A DNA stretch of 64,000 nucleotides from Nectonema munidae. Lineage: Eukaryota > Nematomorpha > Nectonematoida > Nectonematidae. The notes beneath the pieces are model-generated. The model saw only the letters and a list, made by a program, of their open reading frames with translations. It made no database searches and was not told the origin of the DNA. The position numbers were made by a program, and so were the translations under genes. Position 1 is the first letter of the stretch. Every line of letters starts with the position of its first letter. Positions 37,911 to 48,767 of the stretch are shown here, one piece after another. The stretch is taken from positions 267,501 through 331,500 of the forward strand of contig JAUIRK010000005.1 of NCBI GenBank assembly GCA_030549495.1. Reading direction: 5' to 3'.

Positions 37911-39250
37911 TTACGTTTCTAGGAACCATATTCTTTCATCTACTAAAACACTTTTCAATAGGGTTCAAAAAAGGAGAATAAGGACGCAGATATAGAAGAA
38001 CATAAAATCAATCAAAAACTAAATTTTCATGGTGATCAATTCATGCATTCTCCATTCGAAGTGCCTTGCACTACACAAATATTTTTTAGCATAGCAAATA
38101 GAGAAATTAATTGCCCTTAATATCACAAAATGAAGTACTACATCTAATATTTATGTTTAAAGTAAAAAGAAATCTCTCACAAATGAATTACTTCCATCTT
38201 TGTGTGTAAACTTAGATTCATCGACAAATACATGGAAAATATTGCACTAACTTTCTTAGCAAATATTATTGCAGAGTCAATCTTAAAAATGAAATATGAA
38301 AAATAAAATTTTAATATATTGTCTGTTGGAATAACAAACTCTACAAGTATGCTTAAAAGAAATTAGTTTGATTTGAAGCACTTTCAGTGTCCGAATGTGA
38401 ATGCGGGAATAACTGGAGAGAAAAAGATTGAAAAAATCGGTTAGCAAGGTCGTCGGATAAAAGAAGGTATGGCTGCATATCTTATTGCAATAAAATCTTT
38501 TAAATCAATGTAAAATAAAATAGAGAATTTTATGACTTTAAAAGCTATCAAATGCAAAGCCGACGTAATTGAATGCAACATAGATAGCGAACATATGTTG
38601 AGGTGAATCACTACTGCCTTGTCTTCTTAGTTCGATATCTCTGGTCAATAGATCCTAAATCCATCCAATTATATGCAAGATTAATAAGTATTCATTCCTC
38701 TTGAATGCGATCAGCAATAATAATAATAAAGCGTCACATCAAGCAATATTTGCTTCACTCGAGTTTCCTTAGTGAAACCCCTTTTTATATTTTTCACGAA
38801 GAATCCTATACTTTGTATTTTCGTAACCTTGGCCATTTTTGAAGGAGCAAAATTTTAATGACAAAATCTCACACACTCCCTTCTCTACAGTAGCGGTAGC
38901 TACCCTTTATCAAGGTCGCCCATCCTTTAGAGTTGAACTTGCATTCAATGTTTTTATAAGCGAGTCTTTATGAAGCACTATCATTATTCACCCCATCCCC
39001 TCTATAGAACTTGTAAAAATAAAAACGCAACCTTTGGGTACCGCAGCCCTGAAGAGAATGTCAAAGTTTTTGCTAGTCATCGTTTCTGTGAATGAATAAC
39101 CTTCTAATTAATAATTAACTTAATTAATTAACTAATTAAGTGTTAATAATAAAACTAACCTCTTTCAAAATTGCAAAGTATAAAATGTTTGTTTCTTGGT
39201 GCATGCAAGGCGCAAAATAATATACCCGAGCCTGCGTTACATACATAGGG
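37911..39250. other. AT-rich DNA, nothing recognised
   Basis: A TAATTAA-rich palindromic stretch lies at about 39105-39150. No coding signature. Confidence 0.5.
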
Positions 39251-39412
39251 CGTGAGTAGGGTTTGTTAGGGACGTGAGTAGAGTTGGTTAGATGCTGGAT
39301 CCGATAACTCAAGGTCTTCGGTTCGATCCTGCATCAAGCCTGCTTTCCTCATAGTTCGATACAAGCGGCGTAATTGTGCCTTCTCGATGAAAACACCCTA
39401 TGGTACCTTTAC
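39251..39412 (+). mobile_element. tRNA-derived SINE, copy 4, with duplicated head
   Basis: Full-length copy from about 39272, preceded by a second head (39251-39271, CGTGAGTAGGGTTTGTTAGG), so the A-box region is present twice about 22 bases apart. The B box reads TTCGGTTCGATCCTGC and the tail TGGTACCTTTACACC. Confidence 0.85.
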
Positions 39413-39569
39413 ACCAATTTACCGAACCATATGGCATTTTCGGTATAAAAAAAATTACGCAGGTACCGGATAAAAACGGCGAAATTTTTTTTGCAATTTA
39501 CCAGGAAAACTTATTAAATCAGAGTCACACAAAGTTGATACTTTTGAATATGAAAATTTTTTTAATAAT

Positions 39570-39711
39570 GGTAATGGTACCGTAGGGTGTTTTCATCGAA
39601 AAGGCACAATTGCGCCGCTTGTATCAAACTATGAGGAAAGGAAGCTTGATGCAGGTTCGAACCGAAGACGGTGAGTTATCGGATCCGACATCTAACCTAT
39701 CATACTCTCAC
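39570..39711 (-). mobile_element. tRNA-derived SINE, copy 5, inverted partner of copy 4
   Basis: Minus-strand copy of the same family, 157 bases downstream of copy 4 and facing it tail to tail. B-box region GCAGGTTCGAACC on the plus strand; the head is diverged (CATACTCTCAC). Together the two could pair over about 140 bases. Confidence 0.85.
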
Positions 39712-40139
39712 CTCAATAAGTTAATTGTCAAAATTTGCGAACAATGCATTCAATTTTTATATGAAAAATGTCTTCAAAGATGAATTCATTGTAATGCTAA
39801 TATCGATTTACTCGAATGATTATTATGGAGAAAGAAAATGATAATATAAATAATATTTTTTGTATGAACTTTTATAGAAATAGTGTATAAGAGAACTTTA
39901 ATTCAATTTTGAGCAAATAAGGTGTAAAAATAGGTGACAAATTCAATTTTGTTGATTTATATTGTTAATTAAACCTTAGCATGGAAAAAGATCTTATCAG
40001 TCACTCACCTAAGCTTGAAACTCAGTTCTATTACTCAATTATTATACTATTATTATTTATTATACTCAATCTTGTGCCATCCAAGTTACAACTTAAAAAT
40101 TTTCCTATAATATTTTGAAAAATTTATAATTTGAGTTCA
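39712..40139. other. AT-rich DNA, possibly LINE 5' flank
   Basis: No motif recognised; the final part may be 5' untranslated region of the LINE that follows. Confidence 0.45.
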
Positions 40140-40175
40140 AAATAAAAAGTTTTTTATATTTGTATTTGTATATTA

Positions 40176-41163
40176 ATGGACCCAGATGTTCAGTCTGTAA
40201 TAAATTCAGCTAAACTAGGTGGAATTAAGTCTCTACTATGTAGGGAGGTTTCTAAAGATTGTTTAGCCAAGGCTTTGATGTTTTTAATTGAAACCCATAG
40301 TAATGATAAATTTACAGAATTGAATCAAAAGCTAGATAATATAACTTCAAATCTCTATTATCTAAAAAAATAAGGATAATCTTTCAGCTACTTCATCAGA
40401 GGTCAAAATTACTCATCCCACTTATTCCTCTACCTTGAAAAAAGGACTAGATTTTTCTGATAACGATAGCTTAATAATTTATTCTGATAAAAAACAAAAT
40501 GTCATCAACACACTCAAACATTCACAAATTGTAAAATCAAAACAGATTAAAGGTAAAATTATAACTAAGTTTTCTGACAAAGAAAGCAAAAATAAAGCTG
40601 AAATAAGCCTAGCGAAAGATAGTATTAAATTTGAAAAATTTAATTCTAAACCAGTAAGATTTTTTATAAACTCAATTAATTTTGATTGTACTGAAAATGA
40701 ATTTAGGTCTTTTTTGATTGATAAAAATAAAATAAAGTCAGATGATATAATTAGCATAGTTAAAATAAAAAATAAAAAATTTGAAAATAAGTTTCAATAT
40801 ATTCAAAGATTTTCTAAAGATGGGGTTAAAAGTATCAATAGTCAAGGCGGAATTTATTTTATGAATTATAGTTTTCCATTAGTAATCTTTAAACCTAAAA
40901 TAAAAAGATGCTATACATGTCAAAATTATGGCCATTGGGATCATGAATGTAATGGTGTCGGTAAAACTAAATGTAGATTTTGTAAGAGCCTTGATCATAC
41001 TACTTCCAATTGTTCGACTAATATTGAGAAATGTAGTCAGTGTAAAGACTATAATCATACATGTTTTAGTGAAAAGTGTATAAGTCTTAAACAAAAACAG
41101 GATGAAGTGAGTAGAGTTTTACATGATAACCTACAGAATATTATAAATAGTAATGAAATTTAG
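40176..41163 (+). pseudogene. LINE ORF1, gag-like RNA-binding protein, one frameshift
   Basis: Starts MDPDVQSVINSAKLGG at 40176 and runs to a stop at 40371-40373, just after a run of seven A. The frame one base over is open from there and carries the rest, through 41163. One A too many in the homopolymer explains the break. The C-terminal third has three zinc knuckles: CYTCQNYGHWDHEC and CRFCKSLDHTTSNC are exact C-x2-C-x4-H-x4-C, and CSQCKDYNHTCFSEKC is a variant. The upstream part (around 40660-40880) resembles the RNA-binding domain of Jockey-type gag. Role: binding LINE RNA in the RNP. ORF2 begins inside its last codons. Confidence 0.8.
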
Positions 41164-44100
41164 TTCCCTATCACACTCTATGCTATACTCACAGTCTTCT
41201 TATGATGCATTAGAAGTAGATTTTTACGATAACATTTCATTAAATTCAAATAGTTCTGAAAATAGTCAGTGCCGATCAGAACTTGTAACCGATATTGAAA
41301 ATTTTTTACTCCCATATAACTTCAATATTTTAAGTTTAAAAATTTGTTCTTTGAAAAATAAAATTTCACAATTAGAGATTTTATTGAACGAAATTAATTG
41401 TAATTCATCTAAGTTTTATTTCTATTGTATGTGTGCAGGAAACTTGGCTGTCCGATAAACTGATACAGGTATGTTCAATAAACGATTATATCTTTTTAAA
41501 TCAGGAATCGAAGTTCACAACACATGGAGGTTTAGGTTTTTTCATAAATAGAAAGCTTGTTTACGAAGTTATTTCTTTACCAATTGAAGATCTTTCATTT
41601 GAAGTGCTTGTAATTGTTATTCATTTTTCTAGTGGCAAAAAAGTTTTACTCATAAATATTTATCGCCATCCTTATTCTTGTTACGAAAAGCCAACAGATT
41701 TTGATAAACTTTTATCATACTTGGATTTTCATTATCCAAAGATCATTAAAATTTTTGCAGGAGATTTTAATTATAATTTATTTGACCTAAATGTTTCTTC
41801 TTCCGTGTCATCATTTTTTGAAGTCTTTTTTTCTCATTCTTTTTTTCCTGCTATCACAAAAATGACTTTTGCATCTTCTCAGTCTTTATTTGATAATTTT
41901 TTTATAGATAGTTCTACTTTAAATTATAAAAGTTTTATAGTCAAGACATGCATTTCAGATCACTTTCCAATTGTATTATCTTTAAATGCTGGTTTTTTCA
42001 ATAATAAAGTTTTATACAAACAATATTTTAATTCAAATAAGTTTATTGAAACAGTATCAAATTTTAATTGGATGTCTCTGATGAGTATTTCTGAAAACCC
42101 TGAAATAATTGCTGATTATTTTATTGATAAGTTCTCCTATGATGTTAGCATGTCTATGACAACTAAACATATTAATAAAAGTTATAAATATCGAACAGGG
42201 TCAAATGGGTGGGTCACAAAGGAGTTGCTTAAACTTCTTCGTAGAAGAGACGTTTTATATAGAAAGTTAAGGCGAAAAGCTAATAAAGATTCAAGACAAG
42301 AGTTTATTTGTTTGAGAAGTGAAATTCAAAGATTGATTAGAAAATTAAAATATGATTATTATAACAATATTTTTGACAAATGTCATTCGCCTAAAGACAC
42401 TTGGAGAGTTATAAATTCTGTTATTAAAAAAGAAAAACATAGTATAAGTTCAATTTTAGTAAATGATAGAGTAATAGTAAACGATTTAGACATTGCTACT
42501 ACTTTTAATAATCATTTTATTGATCTTAATTTGGATAATACTTTTGATCTCACAAAATGTAATGCAACTCTGCCCAAAATTAACCATGTCTTTAGATTTA
42601 GTTCAATTACTGTTAATGATGTTATTTTTGCGATAAATGAACTGAGAAATAATGATTCTAAAGACATATATGGCATGTCGGTAAATCATATTAAATTGTC
42701 GAAAAATTATATATGTATTTTTCTTTGTAACTTTTTTAATATGTGTATTTTTAAATCTGTTTTTCCATCTTGTCTAAAATTGTCTAAGGTTGTCCCAGTA
42801 TACAAAAAAGATAACAAGCTAAATATATTAAACTACAGACCGATAAGTTTGGTGAGCGTTGTTTCAAAAGTTTTTGAGAAAATTATTTTTAAACGAGTGT
42901 ATTCCTTTTTTTCTAATAACAATTTATTTTATGACAAACAATTTGGTTTTAGAAAGTTTCATTCAACTCAGTATTTACATTCATTTTTTATAGACTCTGT
43001 TATCTCTTCCTTAGATAAAAATGATACTGTTTTATCTTTTTTCTTCGACCTTTCTCGTGCTTTCGATATGATTTCTCATTCTCTTCTCTTGCACAAACTG
43101 AAATGCTATGGCTTTGATTCCCGATCACTTTCATTTTTCGAATCGTACTTTACTAATAGAAGACAAAAAGTTTGTATAAACCAGACCTTTTCTGATGAGC
43201 GTAAAGTTTGTTTTGGGGTGCCTCAAGGTTCTCTTCTTGGTCCGCTTTTCTTTACAATATTTGTCAATGATCTTCATATTTCAAATTTGAATGCTCTTCA
43301 TCTTCTCTACGCTGATGACTTAACATTAATCCTAAAGTTAAATGACTCCATTAAGGAAAATTTTAGAAATTATAAAAATTTTATAGATTTATCAGTAAGT
43401 ACTGTTTTTGAGTGGTGTAGAAACAATGGATTATTAATAAACAGAACAAAATCAAAAGCAATGCTTTTTTCAAATTCAAATAAAGATAAAGTTGATATTG
43501 AAAATCATGGAATTGAAGTCGTGTCTTATTTTAACTACCTTGGATTAATACTGAAAGATGATTTGAAGTGGCATCAAGATATTTTACACACAAATAGTAA
43601 ACTTAACTCAATTATTGGGTTAATGAAATATACTCAGCATTTATTTCCTGTCAATATAAAGCTAAAAATATATAAATCTTTACTGCTTCCACATTTGTAT
43701 TATAGTGTTCAGAATTGGGGATATAAGGATTTTGATGTGTTGGTCAAACTTCAAAAGAAGGCAATAAGGATAGTATTTAATCTACCGTATCTGTCCCATA
43801 CCTCAACTTTTTTCAAAGAAAACAATCTCCTTATGTTCCCTGACATTTACAAGCTTCAAGTTTTAAAATTTCTGGTCAGCTACTTCACCTGTTACCAAAA
43901 GTGTTTGACAATTGGTTCCTTATAGTTAAAGAAACAACATCCTATAATCTTCGAAATTCAAATAACTTAGTTATTCCTTCATACAAAAAATCAAAGTCAA
44001 AAAGTTCTCTGAAGTTTAGAAGTGTCGGTGTTTGGAATACTCATTTGTTACATCTGCAAAATACTTTAAATTTTAAAAGTTTTATATCTACAGTCAAAAA

Positions 44101-44176
44101 GCATTTCTACTCCAATTATGCTTCGTCATGTAATTCTAATAATTGTTATATTTGTAAACGTATTTCTCATATTTAA
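41153..44176 (+). pseudogene. LINE ORF2, endonuclease-reverse transcriptase, two frameshifts
   Basis: Starts MKFSSLSHSM at 41153. The first segment contains FNILSLKICSLKNKISQLEI, where the first catalytic Asn of the endonuclease (LSLNI) is Lys. A frameshift between about 41400 and 41432 leads into the long frame to 43925. That frame carries QETWLSD, AGDFNYN and SDHFPIV for the endonuclease, and YRPISLVSVVSKVFEK, FDLSRAFD, GVPQGSLLGPLFF and YADDLTL for the reverse transcriptase. A second shift near 43880 moves to the frame ending 44176, with the SYNLRNSNN...FRSVGVWN C-terminus. There is no RNase H. The catalytic RT residues are intact; the Lys and the frameshifts make autonomous activity unlikely. 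Confidence 0.85.
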
Positions 44177-44179
44177 TAT

Positions 44180-44290
44180 TTGCACGATTAAATATATATA
44201 TATTATATATATATATATCTTATACCTTAATATCTTATATCTTTATATCTTAATATCTTTAGATTATTACTGATTTGATACCTAAAATAT
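44180..44290. repeat. AT-dinucleotide and TATCTTA low-complexity tail
   Basis: (TA)n followed by several TATCTTA/TATCTTTA units directly after the LINE ORF2; likely the LINE's microsatellite-like 3' end. Confidence 0.6.
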
Positions 44291-44494
44291 TATATTTAGT
44301 TTTAAATGCTAAAATAATTATTTCATGATCATATCTATTTTGTAATTTTAGAAATATTGTTTTCCCGGGAGAATCTTGTTAAGCGGTCTGTATAGATCTT
44401 GTGAACTTCCCTGCATGCTTTATAATATTGTTTTATAATATTTGTGTTGATAATTTTATCTTGTTCATATTTAAAATATTTTAATGTGATTTGT

Positions 44495-46805
44495 TTAACC
44501 CTTATTACCCCTTCAATTCGATGCTACACATTACCCCTTCGGGTCCAAAATGGCCCATGTCTGTTTTTTTGTAATTGTTTTTTATTTTTTTTCTGTTACC
44601 TAAATCATTGTATTATTTCTAAATACACATGACGTTCATAGATAAAATTTTCAAAATTTTACTCTATTATTGCTGGTGAAAATTCGTATTTTCTTTTTTT
44701 GAAACCTTGGCAAACAAACAGAATTATTAAAAATTTTATTTAAAAAAGATATAACAAATAAAAGTGTCAAATACACTTTTTACAGACACGTACATAATGT
44801 TCCTTGCATGCATGTTTGTCACATAAAAAGCATGCTGAGTCAAACTTTTTGTCTCCTTCACACATATGACACCTACTCCGAATTCTTTTTTTTTCTTTCA
44901 CTTTTTTCATTGGAAAATCCTCTTTTTATTTTTTCAACCAAGTTTTTTGATGTAACATTCCTTGGCATAGTTTTTCTTGTTTCAATGTGCTCCTTTACTA
45001 GTTGCTTTCCTAAATTGTCAAGAAAAAGTCTTCTTTTGTAAGGACATCCTGTCTGCCAATTTTTAATCATTTCACAAAAAAGTACAAACCCATTAAGTGC
45101 AGATATATCCACAATGTTATAAAAAGTACACATCGACCATCTGCTTGTTCTTCTAGAAACAGTGTAGTAAGATGTGAGCTGATCAAATGTATCCACGCCT
45201 GCTTTTGTTTTGTTGTAGTCCTTTATCATCAATGGAGTTTTTTTCAAGTTATTTTCAACTTCTTTATCATGATGATAAGTACTTTGTAAAACTACAGATT
45301 TATACTTTTTAGGCATATAAGATAAAATTGTAACGTCTTCATTGAAGTAAAAAAGAGAACTATACGGAAGACGACCTTTACATGAACTAAATCCATCCGG
45401 TAAAGACTTCTTGTTTTTTCTTATAGTCCCGACCGAAGTAATTTTATTTTTTAGGAGTTTTTGTGCTAGTGAAAATGAAGAAAAAAATTATCAAAGGTTA
45501 AGTTATGACCTTTGAGTCCTTGCGAAAGACTCATAACAATGTTCTCCGCTAAATTTGTTTGAACTGTGTCGAAGTTTTTGCCCAGATACGGTTGGATGCG
45601 CCATGCATAACTTGATGAAGCATCGCATAATATCCAAAACTTGAGGCCGTATTTGGCTGGTTTTTTCGGCATATATTGCCTAAAAAGAGCTTTGCCACGG
45701 AAACTTTTCAATTGTTCGTCAACAGTAGCAAAGAAGTTCAAGTTATAATATCTTTCAGGCAATCTACTCCACTCTTCCCATAAATCTCGTATAGCTGCAA
45801 ATTTGTCCTTTTCTCTTCTTTTGCTTCTTGATTTTTGATCATCAAATCTTATTGTGCAGCAAAGTTCTTCAAACCGATGTCTAGTCATTGTTGCTGGAAA
45901 AATTGGCCGTCCGTTCTCATTGCTCCATAAGTTTTTTGTAGATTCGTTTTTAGACTTATACACACCAAGCAAAATCAAAACGCCTAAAAATGCTTTCAGC
46001 TCTACTTCGTTTAAAATCATCCATTTATCTTTGAATTTTCTTCACCTTTAATATTTGTATTTGTAATAATCATTTGAAGAATTTTTGGCGTAAAAAAAGT
46101 AAGAATGCGGACTGTTCATCTGTTATTTGAGAAAGAGCATGTGTTGTCGGGCCTGGTTTTGCAAGAATGATATTGGTAGATGAACGCCTTCCTAAATTAT
46201 TTGGAGGATCTACGTTCCAACGTGTCATACCATCTTTAGAAAAAACACTCTTATCAAAATGCTCTTGAGAATCATTTTCATAGGTACAATCATCTGAACT
46301 AGTGGTGTCTTCTTGTACAGAAAGGTGATCTTCAAGTTCAGAAAGAAAGTCATCATTCTTAGAAGAATCTGAAGACGATGGCTCACTTAAAATTCTTTTT
46401 TTAGATATTTTCAATATGATATTTGACATTTTAGCAGAATGGAGTAAGAAAAAAATTTCAAAAAAAATTTAAAAATAAGTAAACTAAGTGATCAGCGAGC
46501 TTTACAGGAAGTATATCAACTTTATAATTTTTTTATCTGAAATAAATATATTATCGTTGTTTATATCTAATACAAAAAATATTGTTACTTTTAAAAATTT
46601 GAATTTTAAAGCATGTTATTAAAAAAAAATACATTGTACAAAATGGACCCGAAGGGGCTTAGTGTGACTTTTTTTCTCACCGTTGTATCAATCTTCTAAT
46701 AAACTAAAAATGCATCAAAAAATCTTTATTCATACATATAAAATAAAGTCACAGTTTTAAAATAGAAAAAAACCAAAATGGACCCAAAGGAGTAATAAGG
46801 GTTAA
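44495..46805 (-). mobile_element. piggyBac transposon 2, near-complete
   Basis: TTAA sites at 44495-44498 and 46802-46805 bound 2,311 bp. Ends read inward: CCCTTATTACCCCTTCAATT on the left and CCCTTATTACTCCTTTGGGT on the right. A subterminal ACCCCTTCGGGTCCAAAATG word (from about 44531) recurs inverted near the right end at about 46640 and 46776, the usual piggyBac arrangement. The transposase is on the minus strand. It lies just 3' of the LINE at 40140-44290. Confidence 0.92.
44770..46429 (-). pseudogene. piggyBac transposase 2, few breaks
   Basis: Starts MSNIILKISKKRILSE at 46429 with an acidic, serine-rich N-terminus to 46070. The DDE domain follows at 46020-45466, starting MILNEVELKAFLGVLILLGV, with TVDEQLKSFRGKALF and LTFDNFF. 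It continues in another frame at about 45465-44873, with KTKAGVDTFDQLTSYY supplying the third aspartate. The cysteine-rich domain (RCHMCEGDKKFDSACFLC then KHACKEH) lies at about 44880-44775 in a further frame. All three catalytic aspartates and the zinc-binding cysteines survive; about three frame breaks separate the parts. A recently dead or rapidly decaying copy. Confidence 0.88.
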
Positions 46806-46862
46806 GAGTTTGATGCTTAATAAATTTTTTTTCTTCTTTCTTCTTCTATTATAGGCATTTTG

Positions 46863-48088
46863 AATAATAATAATAATAATAATAATTTATTCATTTACAC
46901 AAAAGTAAAATTACATGATGAATAAAGGACTTCATAAATTTATACACACATTCATTTAAATAAGAGAAAAAAAATGATAAATCTTTAGAAAACTGCAAAT
47001 TTTCATCACCAGAATGACGAAAAAATTTATTCAATGGAGAGTTTGAAGGTTATATATATTCAATTCACTGTAGATGATCACTTTAGAGGAGAGAAGACAA
47101 AGGGATAAAACTATCCATCGAGAGGACTGGTCTCCAAAGTTTATATTACACATATTTTAAAAAAACAGAGGGAAAAAAAGACAGCAATAATGAAAATATT
47201 TTTTACATATTGAGATTATTTAATATGTTACATATATACTAATATGTATATACAGCCTGAAAATGATAAATAATATTTAATTTAATGTATCGTTATTATA
47301 TAAAATTTTATATTTAGATATATTTAAAAGAGAAGAAAAGTGAAGTTATTTTAGTAGTAGTTTTACCACGGATTTTCCAAAACTTTTTTTGCTAAAAATA
47401 TTGAGTTTGTTGAACCATTTATTAGCAAGATTCAATGTCCGAAAGTAAATGTTTCTGAAATTAGAATTTTCATTAAATCTCGGAATGTGCAATTTACTAT
47501 GTTGTCTGGTTAGATGATCATGAACTGAACTATTTGGAACAAAAAGACCGTGATAGAATAAAAATGCAAATAAAAAGATGGGGTAGAGCTTACTGGTCAT
47601 TTAGAAAATATTATAAAGTTACTTTTCTCATGATTAATTTTTATTTCATTAAAATCACACCAATTAGTAATGTTTTTTAGTGAAGCTTGAATGACATGAT
47701 GATCAGAATTTTTGTATTAAACATTAGAGTTAAATCATCTGCATACATGATAAGTTTGCTATGATTGTCTAAACACTTGTGTATGTCATTTATGTAAATT
47801 AAAAACAATAGCGGACCTAAGATTGATCCTTGAGAAACACCAGACTTAGAATAATAGCCGTCGGAATAAAAATTATTGAAAAATATAAAAAATTTTCTAA
47901 AAGATAAATAGTCCTGAATCAAATCATAAAAACAGCTTCTGATGCCAAACTTTCTAATTTTATATAGTAAGATATGGTGATTCACAGTATCGAACGCATT
48001 AGAAAAGTCTAAGAAGAAACATAACAATTTAGCTTTTTGTTCATAAGCTGTTGCTACAGATAATGATAGTTGTGATAGGGCATCCGAA
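46863..48088 (-). pseudogene. 5'-truncated, internally deleted LINE fragment
   Basis: The minus strand gives RT motifs LDFSNAFDTVNHHILL, GVSQGSILGPLLF and YADDLTLM (48027-47677). It then jumps to a C-terminal domain (47600-47346: NSSVHDHLTRQHSKLHIPR, KWFNKLNIF), so about 130 residues between them are lost. A 3' untranslated region follows, with AATAAATTATTATTATT at the end (46889-46863 on the plus strand as an AAT run), typical of CR1/Jockey-like tails. It is a different subfamily from the LINE at 40140. Confidence 0.75.
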
Positions 48089-48299
48089 TCATTGTAGAAA
48101 TCTCTTTACTTTTGATTGATATAATCTTAAGTTAATTCTTTTTACACACAAATATTTAAACTTTTCTTTATCAGTTATTTTCAATGGTATTATCGTTTTC
48201 ATCACCAATTCAAGATTCATATGGATTTTACAAATCCCTTTCCTAACAGTATGTAATTCCAAACAATCACTAATATATAAATTAGCCTCTTCTTTTAAT

Positions 48300-48765
48300 G
48301 ACAATTTTTATGTTAAACTTTTTGTTCATTTTCAAAAATACTCTATCAATTAAGTTCTTATGTTCCTACTTTTACAATTTGGGAATGTGAACAAGGGTTT
48401 TCTACTCTTTTTGCAATTAAATAGAAAACAAGAATCCGTCTTGTAAATCGAGAACATAATTTTCGATGTTCTGTTAGTAAAATAAATCCACGCATTTCTA
48501 AATTAGTAGGAAAAAAACAAGCACAGCAGTCACACTGATTATTATTATTAAAGACGATTTAATTGTAATATCTGATAAAATATGTTTAGTTTTTTTTTTT
48601 TTAATTCATATATATCGTATATTTGTGTTGTGTATGTGTGTCTCTATCACTGTGTTCCTAAACTTAAAAATATAGAATTTCAAGGTTAGAAATTAATTTG
48701 GAGAGTTAGGGGGTACGCAACTACAAATTGAATTCTGCGCAGAAATAAAAAGGTTGGGAATCCCT
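48300..48765 (+). pseudogene. hAT transposase C-terminal fragment with right terminus
   Basis: Contains FTIWECEQGFSTLFAIK, then KTRIRLVNREHN and INPRISKLVGKKQAQQSH, the dimerisation segment of ZBED5/SCAND3-type hAT transposases. One internal stop is visible. The fragment ends at AAAAGGTTGGGAATCCCTG (48747-48765), the hAT end word also seen in the MITE at 20725. The left end is missing. Confidence 0.7.
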
Positions 48766-48767
48766 GG

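Larger units (their letters stand above)
40140..44290 (+). mobile_element. Nearly full-length two-ORF LINE (Jockey/CR1 group)
   Basis: A gag-like ORF1 with zinc knuckles precedes an ORF2 with endonuclease and reverse transcriptase and no RNase H, the plan of Jockey/CR1-group LINEs. Three to four frameshifts interrupt the coding parts but the protein is otherwise well conserved, so the copy is fairly young. The 3' side ends in an AT-dinucleotide and TATCTTA-type run (about 44190-44270). The exact ends and target duplication were not resolved; the 3' region could continue to 44494 and beyond the piggyBac inserted there. Confidence 0.85.

Noticed and set aside
48089-48304. 71-codon minus-strand frame adjoining the LINE fragment
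   Set aside because: It does not match RT sequence expected upstream and shows no known motif; left unassigned.
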